A stretch of DNA of 64,000 nucleotides from Verrucomicrobiota bacterium. GTDB taxonomy: Bacteria > Verrucomicrobiota > Verrucomicrobiia > Methylacidiphilales > UBA1321. Below the pieces are notes generated by a model. It ran no database searches. It worked only from the letters and a program-made list of their open reading frames with translations, and was not told the origin of the DNA. The DNA is taken from NCBI GenBank assembly GCA_013285645.1, contig JABDHJ010000002.1, forward strand, positions 1 through 64,000, in the 5' to 3' direction. Shown here one piece after another: positions 41,332-50,520 of this stretch; the first letter of the stretch is position 1; the number at the start of each line of letters is the position of its first letter. A program made the position numbers and the translations under genes.

Positions 41332-41769
41332 ATGATCTTGATTGGTTATTACCTAGGCGCGCGAATAGGGGATAGCTCGCAGATGAGGTGGAGTTGCGTT
41401 GATTTTGAAGCTTCCACCATCACGTTTCGCCAACAGAAGAAAAAGCAGGGATCGAAAGCGAAGCCGGTTACGACGGTGCTAATGCCGGAACTCAGGGATT
41501 ACCTGATGACTCAACGGCAGGCTCGTAAAGTTGGCGAATTTGTACTTCCCAATTTGGCGAAGGAACCGGTTACGACGCGTGAAATTTGCCTGTACGAGAG
41601 ACCTTGGGTCGAAGAGGAGCCTAACTGGGCTCCGAGCTCCTTTGTGGAGAGAATAAGGCGTTGGTTCTCTGACACGGCAAATGGAAGTCTCCATAGGAGT
41701 GATCAGCCGCTCGAGCCTTTGCTTTTCCAGTCTCCATACAAGCTTGTTCTGCCCCGTGATAGCCTCTAA
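41332..41769 (+). pseudogene. truncated tyrosine recombinase/integrase
   Basis: 'MILIGYYLGARIGDSSQMRWSCVDFEASTITFRQQKKKQGSKAKPVTTVLMPEL' = catalytic Arg-I block; lacks the HxxR and Tyr end and the N-terminus. Confidence 0.7.
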
Positions 41770-42170
41770 GCAGGGAAGTGTTGTTGGATACAGAAGTACT
41801 TCTTGAGTGTTCGTGGAGACAAAAATGAAGGGGCTTACTGCGTCTGCTTCAGCCAGAAGCCGGATAACGAAAAGACGCTCCATTTACCCTTTGTTTTTCT
41901 CCAAATGCGGCCATCTAGTGGGCAGCGACAGAGTTGTTTTGGAGTTTTCATACCTACAGGGTGTCAACAGAAGCCGCAGGGGTGTTGCGTTTGGCCTCAA
42001 ATAAAATGAAATTTTTATTCTGACGCGGATGATTGGGCTCGATATCCTAATTGGGCTTTCGGACATTAACCGTGCCTTTTTCGCGACCTTTCCTTCGAAG
42101 GAAATAGCGGTTACTTCAGAAATGTAGTAGGTGCGAATCCAATGCGATGCAACTCGCACGGTGGATATAA

Positions 42171-42214
42171 ACGCAAAAAATTGCGTATTTATTGCTATTG
42201 GCGCTTAAATATGC
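42171..42214. promoter_or_regulatory. HipB operator-like inverted repeats
   Basis: ACGCAA-AAAA-TTGCGT (42171-42186), and GCGTATTTA (42183-42191) / TAAATATGC (42206-42214), directly upstream of hipB. Confidence 0.5.
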
Positions 42215-42226
42215 AATATTTTGCAC

Positions 42227-42511
42227 ATGGCTGTCTCATCTCATCTGCGTAGCTTGGCTGACCGCGTTCGCAAGGAACGCGAGATCCAAAAGTTAACCCA
42301 GCGGGAGGTAGCCCGTCGGGCGCAAATGTCGCTGCGATCTTACCAAGACTTCGAGTCGACCGGAAACATAGCCCTCAAAAAGCTGGCGGCCGTACTTTAT
42401 GTTCTAGGCCGGGAGAATGATTTGAGCGGGCTGGTTTCGGCACAGCCGAGCTACTCCTCGCTGGATGAGTTTGAGAAGAGCCGACCGGTGGGAGCCGGCA
42501 ATCGGCCATGA
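42227..42511 (+). CDS. hipB: HipB-like XRE antitoxin
   Basis: 'LADRVRKEREIQKLTQREVARRAQMSLRSYQDFESTGNIALKKLAAVLYVL'; ATGA overlap with hipA. Confidence 0.8.
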   Translation: MAVSSHLRSLADRVRKEREIQKLTQREVARRAQMSLRSYQDFESTGNIALKKLAAVLYVLGRENDLSGLVSAQPSYSSLDEFEKSRPVGAGNRP

Positions 42512-43755
42512 AGAGAGTCACCGTTCGCTATCACGGGCAGGACGTGGGTGAGATCGGCACCAATGGCCGTGACACTCTCTTCTTTTACAGTGGAGCTTGG
42601 CTCCAGTCGGGTATCGAACTTTCCCCCCGCCTGATGCAATTGCGTCGAGAACCCTATCCAGGTAACGATCCCGACTTTTATCGATTGCCTCCACTTCTTG
42701 CCGATTCACTACCCGATCGCTATGCCCGGCAAGTGATGAAGGCCTGGTTTGAAAAACACCAGGGTGCGGGTTACGTACCAACACCCGTGGAGCAACTGGC
42801 CTATGTGGGCGAACGCGGACTGGGAGCACTGACCTATCATCCCAGTGTCGATGACTTCCCCAAGGCGCTTCTCCGTAACCTGGACCTGAGGCAACAGGAA
42901 AAATTGGCCCAGTCCCGGCTCGCGAAGCCCAGCGCCAAGTTCATTGAGCAAATGCGCCAGGGAGTTGGCTCCGTGGGCGGCCGCTATCCCAAGATTATCT
43001 GTGCCGAGAATCCGAAGACAGGTGAACTTTACGAAGACGATCCTCGCTTGGAAGGAAGCTTTCGGCGCTGGATCATCAAATTTTTCCAAGAGGAGACTCC
43101 TTATGGCTGCCAGACTGAATGGGCCTTTGCGCAAATGGCTCGTAAGTCGGGCATTGTCGTCCCAGAAACGCGACTTTTTCAGAGCATGGAAGGCCGTTCC
43201 CGGCGGATTCATTTCGGCATCGAACGTTTTGACTGGATCGGTGGCGAGCGGGTTCATGTTGCTTCCTTGGCCGCGCTGACCGGTCGACCTTCATCTGACA
43301 CTTCATTTGATTACCGGGACTTCCTCTCCTTTACCCTCGAATTGACCCGAGATCTCCAGGAGGTCGCGGAAGTGTTTCGCCGGATGGTCTTCAACATCGC
43401 CGTGGGCAATGCGGACGATCATACCAAGAACCACGCCTACCGCTATCGGAACGGGCGCTGGACCTTGTCCCCAGCTTACGATGTCACCTTTTGCCCGGGA
43501 ACTCCCGGAGCGCCAACCGTACGCGCCATGCCGGTTGGTGGGACGGGATTGGACATCACCCGGAATCAGGTTCTGGAACTGGGCGATGAAGCCAGCCTCA
43601 AGAAATCGAGCTGTCGCACGATCATTAACGAAGTGTGCCAGACTTTATCCAAGGCCGATACCTACTTGGAAGCCGCCAGAATTCCGAAGGCACAACGCAA
43701 GCGGTTACTCGATTATTTCATCGAGACGATCGGACACTTATCGTCCCTTAAATGA
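42508..43755 (+). CDS. hipA: HipA-family serine/threonine kinase toxin
   Basis: 'VTVRYHGQDVGEIG', 'NIAVGNADDHTKNHAYRYRNGRWTLSPAYDVTF' kinase motifs. Confidence 0.93.
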   Translation: MKRVTVRYHGQDVGEIGTNGRDTLFFYSGAWLQSGIELSPRLMQLRREPYPGNDPDFYRLPPLLADSLPDRYARQVMKAWFEKHQGAGYVPTPVEQLAYVGERGLGALTYHPSVDDFPKALLRNLDLRQQEKLAQSRLAKPSAKFIEQMRQGVGSVGGRYPKIICAENPKTGELYEDDPRLEGSFRRWIIKFFQEETPYGCQTEWAFAQMARKSGIVVPETRLFQSMEGRSRRIHFGIERFDWIGGERVHVASLAALTGRPSSDTSFDYRDFLSFTLELTRDLQEVAEVFRRMVFNIAVGNADDHTKNHAYRYRNGRWTLSPAYDVTFCPGTPGAPTVRAMPVGGTGLDITRNQVLELGDEASLKKSSCRTIINEVCQTLSKADTYLEAARIPKAQRKRLLDYFIETIGHLSSLK

Positions 43756-44203
43756 CATAACTAGCCTTTCCTTGGATTGATTGGTCATCCTCGACCAAGC
43801 TTGGATCTTCGCCGCATCCACAGAACCTTTCATTCCTGGGAGCAGGCTAATATGTGAATTGCCAGTAACACGGAAATTGCCGTCGATGAGGGCCGTAAGC
43901 AGCAGTACAATCGGTCTGGTGAGTATGTTGTCCATAGTTCTTCTGCGTCTGTGGACTTATAAATCACCCTTTTCAAGCTAAGCGCCGCCACCGCACCGTA
44001 AGAAAAATTTCCAATAAGATGTGTCCGCATGCGCTATACTTCTTTTAGCACCTCCTGAACCCTGAACAGTTAAACATGAACCTGGCTCTTTCAAAACATA
44101 TCCCCTTGGAAGGAAGCCGCTATAATCCGGAAGCGAATTCAGCAACCCCTTCGCGTCTATTTCGGCATGGCGACCGCTTGGTCTCACAAAACGAAAGAAA
44201 GCC

Positions 44204-44659
44204 ATGCTTCACAATCATGCTTCCGCTGTTGCTGGCGGACACGAAGCTCCCGAACTGATCCGTATCCTCACCAGCCAACCCGATGGTCCGTTGCGAAACC
44301 AACTGCTCAAGACAATCCAGCAGGAGGAGACTATTCGGTCGTTATCATGGGACGTTATTGAGGAGGAGGTCGCCCTCTTGGCACGTGGCGCTCCTGCCTT
44401 CATCCGTCCACCAAAACCGGGAGAACGGTGTCCCCACACCGGCTTGAGTCGGACCGGCCTGATGGAGTTGATCACTCCGTGCTCTCGGAACGATCATCAA
44501 CCGCCAGTGAAAGCTATCCTCAAACGCAGTCATCCACTCGCAAAGCGAGGCGTCTGGTATGTTCCTGCGCGGAACCTTTTCCGCTACCTTCTCATGCAAG
44601 GCGAATGCTCACGCGAGAATTTCCTGGCCATGCGTGAAGCGAGGAAAAAAGCGGACTAA
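44204..44659 (+). CDS. hypothetical protein
   Basis: 151-aa ORF with plausible codon usage; no family recognised. Confidence 0.4.
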   Translation: MLHNHASAVAGGHEAPELIRILTSQPDGPLRNQLLKTIQQEETIRSLSWDVIEEEVALLARGAPAFIRPPKPGERCPHTGLSRTGLMELITPCSRNDHQPPVKAILKRSHPLAKRGVWYVPARNLFRYLLMQGECSRENFLAMREARKKAD

Positions 44660-44860
44660 CAACTCGCCTTTGCTTGGGAAAAAATAGTGACGTTTCGTCT
44701 GCGTAAAAGGTACGCAGGCGGAACCTGCTTACGATTACAAAGCGAGAAACACGTCTGCGTCATTGCCAGGCATCGACGGTGGTTTTAGTAGTCTTTTAGC
44801 AATTTGGACCAAGCCCGAGGTCCAAAATCCCACTTAACCTGTTGTGACAGAGAGAAGGGG

Positions 44861-44885
44861 AGCGGGTGACGAGACTCGAATTCGT
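44861..44885 (-). repeat. second tRNA-Gly-like 3'-end remnant, putative att site beside the integrase
   Basis: Reverse complement ACGAATTCGAGTCTCGTCACCCGCT: T-arm-like plus CACCCGC-T; near-identical to the 14681 copy, 82 bp before the integrase gene. Confidence 0.55.
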
Positions 44886-44966
44886 TACCGCTACCTCTGG
44901 TGGGATGGCTCCCACCCATACGGTGCCAACTAGCTGCCACCGATTCCGGGAAGTTCCGGTAAAATC

Positions 44967-46160
44967 ATGTTCGTGGCACGCAGAGGGAATCCATATCGAG
45001 CACCGAAGGTATACAAGGCCCACAAGCCTCTGGCGGATGGTCGTGTCTTGACCCAGTGGGTTGTTGATATGCGCCTGCATGACGGCAAGCGTCGTCGTCT
45101 CTTTTTCGATTCTGAATCCGAGGCCAACATTGCGGCCAAAGTCGAGACAAACAAACTCGCCAATGAGGGGCTCCGCGCCTCTCAAATAGAACCAGGGCTA
45201 CGAGAGGAAGCCATCAAGTGCAAAGACCTCCTAAACGGGCTTGGAGCGACCCTTGAGGATGCTGTCAGGTTCTTTCTGGCCAATCGTCCCACTACCGACA
45301 TGAAAACGCTGGAGGATGCCATCGAACACTTTATTTCTAGCCGTAGAGCCAAGGTGAATCGTTCCCGCTCAGTGGCAACGTATAAAGGACATCTAAAGGC
45401 GTTCAAAGCTGAAAAATACGGACGCGTACAAATCCATGAAATTACGACGCAAAAGATCGAAATTTATTTTGAATCTCAGAAATTCGCTGCGAAAACGAGA
45501 AATAACCACCTCGGGACATTGAAAACGTTTTTCTTGTACTGCACCAAACGAGGGTGGTGTCCGCGAAATCCGGCTGAACCACTGGAAAAAGCGAAGATTC
45601 CTCGTAAGCGTCCCGTTGTCTTTACCCCTGCCGAGGCACGAGCCCTAATGACAGCCGCCTTCACGCACTATCTGGATACGCTGGCAATCATAGCCATCGG
45701 TCTGTTTTCCGGGGTGCGCTCCTGCGAATTGATGAAATTGGAAGTACACATGATCAAGGTTGTCCAACGAGTCATCGACATTCCGGCGGAGATCAGCAAA
45801 ACCGGTCAGAGACGCCTAGTGCCGATATCCGACAACCTTGCGGCATGGCTGGCGCTGGCCCAGTTGCCTAAAGAGGGAAAGATCTTTGCACATGGGCAAA
45901 ATGCTTTTTACAAAAATTATGTAGCGATACGTGCCGCAGCCGATGTGCAAAAGAAAGCCAACGGAATGAGGCATAGCTTTGCTACCTATCATCTTGCTCG
46001 TCACTCAAACGCAGGACTGACCTCGCGGGCCTGTGGCCACAGTATCGCTATTCTCGTACGAGACTATGATGCCGTGGCAACGCAAGAGGAAGGCGAAGCA
46101 TATGCATCCATCTTCCCTGATGAGGAAAGTAAGGTCATCCAGATGGCAGCGGTCGCCTGA
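44967..46160 (+). CDS. tyrosine-type site-specific integrase
   Basis: SAM-like domain 'RSVATYKGHLKAFKAEKYGRVQIHEITTQKIEIYFE', catalytic 'GLFSGVRSCELMKL', 'GMRHSFATYHLA'. Confidence 0.88.
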   Translation: MFVARRGNPYRAPKVYKAHKPLADGRVLTQWVVDMRLHDGKRRRLFFDSESEANIAAKVETNKLANEGLRASQIEPGLREEAIKCKDLLNGLGATLEDAVRFFLANRPTTDMKTLEDAIEHFISSRRAKVNRSRSVATYKGHLKAFKAEKYGRVQIHEITTQKIEIYFESQKFAAKTRNNHLGTLKTFFLYCTKRGWCPRNPAEPLEKAKIPRKRPVVFTPAEARALMTAAFTHYLDTLAIIAIGLFSGVRSCELMKLEVHMIKVVQRVIDIPAEISKTGQRRLVPISDNLAAWLALAQLPKEGKIFAHGQNAFYKNYVAIRAAADVQKKANGMRHSFATYHLARHSNAGLTSRACGHSIAILVRDYDAVATQEEGEAYASIFPDEESKVIQMAAVA

Positions 46161-46261
46161 CAAGAGGTGGGTTATGCCTGGTCAACGGGTAATAAGTCAC
46201 GAAAGGTCAGGCAATGCAAAATAGGGCCAACAGAATTTAAAGCAGGCCTCATACTGAAGGC

Positions 46262-46450
46262 ATGACCCAAATTGAACCAATGGTGCCCGAGGCCGAGCTT
46301 CGGAGCATTTATCCTGTCTCCAAACGCACCTTAATCAGATGGAATAAAAGAGGCTGTCCCTCCCGGCTTATTAATGGGCGGCGGCTTTACAAGCCGAGCG
46401 CGGTCGAGAAGTGGCTCCGGCAATTTGACCAAGGAAATTGGGTCGAGTAA
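46262..46450 (+). CDS. excisionase-like helix-turn-helix protein
   Basis: 62 aa, 'LRSIYPVSKRTLIRWNKRGCPSRLINGRRLYKPSAVEKWLRQF' HTH_17/AlpA-like. Confidence 0.65.
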   Translation: MTQIEPMVPEAELRSIYPVSKRTLIRWNKRGCPSRLINGRRLYKPSAVEKWLRQFDQGNWVE

Positions 46451-46469
46451 TTCGAACTTCAATTTGGCT

Positions 46470-48401
46470 ATGGAAACTCACCTTCATCCTGTTACGGCTA
46501 CCACGCTTGATTTACTCGCCGTAGTCGAGCGCCAGACCGGGCGAAGATTCCTTGGCGGCCATCATCGGCAGGAGCTGGTTACTGCATGGTTTGATGGCGA
46601 GAAACACTCTTGGTTCAGCAGTCGTCCTTTCCCTCAAGGCACGGACAGTCTCCCCCCATCTAGGCGGTTGGGGTCCGAACTGCCCGACAATGAATGCTTT
46701 CTCAGGTTCGATCTTGAACTGCCCTGCCACTCCGCGATACCTACGGACGCAGACATCAGCGCCGCCGTCGCACAGGCATTAAGTTTGGGGGCATTGGGTG
46801 CTGTCCACACCCCGCGAGGATTGCACGTCTATGTTTTAGCCAGCCGTCCGCTATCTTACACCAATGGTGAGGTGCGGCATTTCCTTCAGGCACTCTGGCC
46901 AAAGAATATGGCTCTTAAAGTCTGTTCGGCCTCATGGTCGCGAAATAATTGGTCGCGTTATGTGCCGGAATTGATTTTCTTCCGACCAACGGCCCGCATT
47001 GACGTTGACAGCATTTTCTTGGTGGCTCCCGTGCCTACGGAATCCCCTACTGCGGCGTCCAAATCGAATCGTCGGGAATTTAAAGCCACGCACTCTTCGG
47101 AGCCTGAAAAGCACGAGGAGTTTAGTCAGATAGTGGGTTCGCTTCTGCGGGCGCATAGTCGTGAAGAAATAATCCCGCGTTTGGTCCACCACTCGGTCGC
47201 AGAACTCGATGCGGCGATCATTCGTACTAAGATCGACCCCAACTACAAGATCAATGGTATCAATACAACCGGTCGGACGCATGCTTGGTTCAAGGGAAAA
47301 GCCAAGCAGCGTAAATATTGGAGTGAGGATCGTACGCAGGTTGGGTTGGTGGGACTTCACTCATCGTCACGTCAAATTCAATTGGATGGTAGTATAAGTG
47401 CGAATTTTGGCCATTCGGTACAGAAGTTTTGGAACCTATACGCCCGACGTTACCGCGCCGCTGACGATTACGACCGGATTCACCTCCGCCATGAGGCGAT
47501 AGGTACAGCCCTCCTCTGGTTTGAGAATTCACCCAAGGCGGAGCCGTTTCGTCGGTGGTTCCAACAGCAGTTTCCCGGCAAAGACGAACGCGGCGCACCT
47601 CACTGGTGGATGGCCGCCCACGAAGACCTCGGGTTTCTTTTCGACGAGTATGGCCCTGCTGGTACTGGGCGGGGCCTCGTCGCCAAAAAGTGCAAGCGGC
47701 AGGTTCTTAAGGTGCTCGCGCTGTCATCGCGCAATACGCCTCAGATCGCTAAAGAGCTTCACTATTCAGAACGTCAGGTGCGTCGATGTCTACGGCAACT
47801 CGAATCGGAAGGCCTCGTTCACAGCGCTGGAGAGGATTGCCACAAGCTTTGGAATCTGACCAAAGCTGCTGACCAAGACGGGGCAAATGCAGAGGCTGAG
47901 ACCCCTGACATACATGGGAATCCCGTTGAGGGTTACCATGCTAATTGTCTTCCCCGCGCAGGGCGCGATAAGGCTGCCGTGGGTGCGAAGATGGTCGAGC
48001 TACCCCGTAAGCGATCCCTGAAGGGTATGACTCAGGGCCAGAAAAATACTGAGAAGCGCCGGAGAACCTATGTGAATGAGGTTCGGGGTCTAAAAGCTCA
48101 GCTTCGTCCCGTTGATCTGACCCGATTGCTTACACTTCCGTTGCCGCACTTTGAGTTTTGGTCGGTGCGGATGGAAGATTTCCGCCAGGAATGGGGAGAG
48201 TACTGCCGTTGGCGTTGGGTCAAAACCAGTCCTAGCAGAAGGGTGCCAGAGTTTAACGAATGGCTCAGCACACAGCGAGAAAAGGTCTACACCACGTTGC
48301 CAAAACAGCGGTATAGCATGGGGACTTCCCAAGGAGAATTGTCGATAAAAAAGACGAAATTATCAAAGATCGTTTCAATACTTTGCGACGTACCTTTCTA
48401 G
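46470..48401 (+). CDS. large replication/primase-like protein with C-terminal winged helix
   Basis: Follows int/xis; N-terminal 'ECFLRFDLEL...GALGAVHTPRGLHVYVLA' suggests an AEP-like fold; 'ALSSRNTPQIAKELHYSERQVRRCLRQLESEGLVHS' wHTH; start at internal ATG. Confidence 0.5.
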   Translation: METHLHPVTATTLDLLAVVERQTGRRFLGGHHRQELVTAWFDGEKHSWFSSRPFPQGTDSLPPSRRLGSELPDNECFLRFDLELPCHSAIPTDADISAAVAQALSLGALGAVHTPRGLHVYVLASRPLSYTNGEVRHFLQALWPKNMALKVCSASWSRNNWSRYVPELIFFRPTARIDVDSIFLVAPVPTESPTAASKSNRREFKATHSSEPEKHEEFSQIVGSLLRAHSREEIIPRLVHHSVAELDAAIIRTKIDPNYKINGINTTGRTHAWFKGKAKQRKYWSEDRTQVGLVGLHSSSRQIQLDGSISANFGHSVQKFWNLYARRYRAADDYDRIHLRHEAIGTALLWFENSPKAEPFRRWFQQQFPGKDERGAPHWWMAAHEDLGFLFDEYGPAGTGRGLVAKKCKRQVLKVLALSSRNTPQIAKELHYSERQVRRCLRQLESEGLVHSAGEDCHKLWNLTKAADQDGANAEAETPDIHGNPVEGYHANCLPRAGRDKAAVGAKMVELPRKRSLKGMTQGQKNTEKRRRTYVNEVRGLKAQLRPVDLTRLLTLPLPHFEFWSVRMEDFRQEWGEYCRWRWVKTSPSRRVPEFNEWLSTQREKVYTTLPKQRYSMGTSQGELSIKKTKLSKIVSILCDVPF

Positions 48402-48463
48402 TAAAAAAAACAAACGAAAGTGAAAACAACTGATAAAATAAAACTCAGAACTGGAGAAATTCT

Positions 48464-48844
48464 ATGACAAAAAAATCAAAAGCTCGAAGAGATTGCTGGA
48501 TACAACTCAATAAATGCTGGGGCAATTTTGACGAGGACGGAGTCGAAATTCGTTACCTTTGGACTGCTGATGGGGGATATCTAGCGGACGCCTACGCCGT
48601 TTTTTCTGTTAGCACTGAAAATGGTCTATGGCTCGTTAGCCGCTGGGGACGCACTGACGAGTGCGATGCACCCATTAATTACTGCGTTTATGACGTCGAT
48701 TCTGTCGATCCAGATTTACGTTCCGAAGCGCCTTCTTCATCTTACTGCACTTGCGAGGGGTTTCGGTTTCGTCCTCACTGCAATTGCCGTCATCTCGACA
48801 TGGTTGAGCTTGCAAAAGCCTCGGGTGAGTTTTATATGGCCTAG
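48464..48844 (+). CDS. small protein with SWIM-type zinc-finger motif
   Basis: C-terminal CTCEGFRFRPHCNCRHL fits CxC...CxH. Confidence 0.55.
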   Translation: MTKKSKARRDCWIQLNKCWGNFDEDGVEIRYLWTADGGYLADAYAVFSVSTENGLWLVSRWGRTDECDAPINYCVYDVDSVDPDLRSEAPSSSYCTCEGFRFRPHCNCRHLDMVELAKASGEFYMA

Positions 48845-48910
48845 ACGGACGCTCCAGTAGTCGCAGGTTTTCATTTTGCCTTCTTTTCCTGACCTTCTCG
48901 GATTCTCGTT

Positions 48911-48978
48911 GTTGGGAGATAACCGGACGATATTTTTGCCGGACGGCAGTCCGTTCTTGCGGACGACATGACATGCTG
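48911..48978. other. candidate oriT
   Basis: CGGAC-GGCA-GTCCG hairpin (48940-48953) flanked by repeated GGACG elements, immediately upstream of the mob genes. Confidence 0.4.
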
Positions 48979-48992
48979 GCATTAAAATTGGG

Positions 48993-49274
48993 GTGAAACA
49001 AAATACCAAGTCTTCGGTGGTAATAAACCGCCTTGACGAAGTGGGCTGCCTTCCACTTCCCGTTCAGGTTCATCAAAAAATCAACGACATTTTTAGCGCA
49101 GCGCTTCGCAAAGCCGAGGTTGAGCTGGCAGCGGAGATGTTTGATAAAAAAAGCGTTACACGCATTTTTCGTGAGGTGATGTGCCCCGCGACGCGGGGAG
49201 ATGTACTGCCAGCCGAGGTCCCGCCACCGCTGCCGAATTCTGGTACGAGTGAAGGCGGTGGAGGTGCCGCATGA
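48993..49274 (+). CDS. hypothetical protein, first gene of the mob operon
   Basis: ORF ends in an ATGA overlap with the next ORF. Confidence 0.45.
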   Translation: MKQNTKSSVVINRLDEVGCLPLPVQVHQKINDIFSAALRKAEVELAAEMFDKKSVTRIFREVMCPATRGDVLPAEVPPPLPNSGTSEGGGGAA

Positions 49275-49699
49275 CGCCTCGCGTCATTATGCCAAGGGTG
49301 TCGGGAAATGCGAAAGCATGTCCTGACCAAGGTGGTGTTTGCGACTCTGCGGAAGCAGGGTCGGCAAAACACCAATCTTGCCCCTCTGCTGCATTCCCTC
49401 GGCGGCGTCGCTCCACCATGGAGTGCCGCCTGCGTCTGCGCCTCCCTGCATCTCAAGCGCGAGACTGGATGGCCATGCCACCTACTCTACGCGCACATGT
49501 CTTTACTTCGGTGCTCAACGCGGCCACGACAGGGCTTGACCTTCAGCGGCTCGTGATCGCCGAACGGGAATTGCATCGCGTGGGAGTAAGTCTCAATCAA
49601 GCCCTCGCACGCGCCCACCGGCACCATAACGCTGTCGATGCTGATAGTATCAACGCCGCAGTGACGCTGATCGAATCACTACGTGGAGGGCAAGCATGA
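49271..49699 (+). CDS. MobC-like mobilization protein (C-terminal part convincing; start uncertain)
   Basis: '...LVIAERELHRVGVSLNQALARAHRHHNAVDADSINAAVTLIESL' resembles MobC; overlaps the relaxase start by ATGA. Confidence 0.5.
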   Translation: MTPRVIMPRVSGNAKACPDQGGVCDSAEAGSAKHQSCPSAAFPRRRRSTMECRLRLRLPASQARDWMAMPPTLRAHVFTSVLNAATTGLDLQRLVIAERELHRVGVSLNQALARAHRHHNAVDADSINAAVTLIESLRGGQA

Positions 49700-50520
49700 A
49701 CACCCCGCCGTTGATTTGTAAGTTAATCAAAGCCGGTCAACAGGCTACCCTGCTCGTCCGCTACATTGTAAGCAAGGCGACGAAGCTGCTGGCTGACCTC
49801 GGCTACGGTGAAGTCGAGATAGAGCGCGACGACTGGCGCTGGGCCGGTGACCAACTCCGTGCTGATCATGCGGATTCTCGGGCCAGCGAAGTTCGGCATG
49901 TTGTTTTTTCGGGTTCACACCACCTTCCCGTTGAAGCGCAACAGGTGCTTCACCTCGCTGCACTCGATTGGCTTGCTACCTACGCGCCTGCTCGTCGTTG
50001 GATAATGGGATTTCAGCGGCACAATGGCGTCGAGCATCTCCATGTCGCTGTCGCCAACGTCGGTGAAGACGGCACGCCACTCGATCTTGACCCCTACAAG
50101 GTGCTCGACATGGCGGCGATGAAATTCACCACTCATGCGGTTTCCGCCAAGGGCCGTGGCGTCGGCCAGGGCACCGGAAAGGTTTACTCGAAGCCGCGTA
50201 AATCGAGCGCCCGCGATCTCGCCGAAGCCCTCGCACCCGATCTCAAGGCTGGCACGGTGCTTGATCGTTTGGTTCTAAGGCATCCGGGAGTGGGCGCTCC
50301 GCGCTACCGCAAGGATGGCTCTCTCATCAGTTTTGAGTTCGACGGTAAGCGCATCAGGTTGGCCACCGTCGATGGTTTTACTAAGCAGAAATCTCAATCG
50401 AAAGGAGGTGAAAAATATGATGGACGTATTACATCTTGCGGACAGAGACATGACCGCAATATTCGACGTAAGCGGCACCGGTTGGGCGTTGTGGGACAAC
50501 AGCTACCCCGAATCCACTGA
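49696..50520 (+). CDS. MobA/VirD2-like relaxase
   Basis: 'ATLLVRYIVSK' candidate catalytic Tyr and 'NGVEHLHVAVANVGEDGTPLDL' HUH-type HxH...N motif. Confidence 0.7.
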   Translation: MNTPPLICKLIKAGQQATLLVRYIVSKATKLLADLGYGEVEIERDDWRWAGDQLRADHADSRASEVRHVVFSGSHHLPVEAQQVLHLAALDWLATYAPARRWIMGFQRHNGVEHLHVAVANVGEDGTPLDLDPYKVLDMAAMKFTTHAVSAKGRGVGQGTGKVYSKPRKSSARDLAEALAPDLKAGTVLDRLVLRHPGVGAPRYRKDGSLISFEFDGKRIRLATVDGFTKQKSQSKGGEKYDGRITSCGQRHDRNIRRKRHRLGVVGQQLPRIH

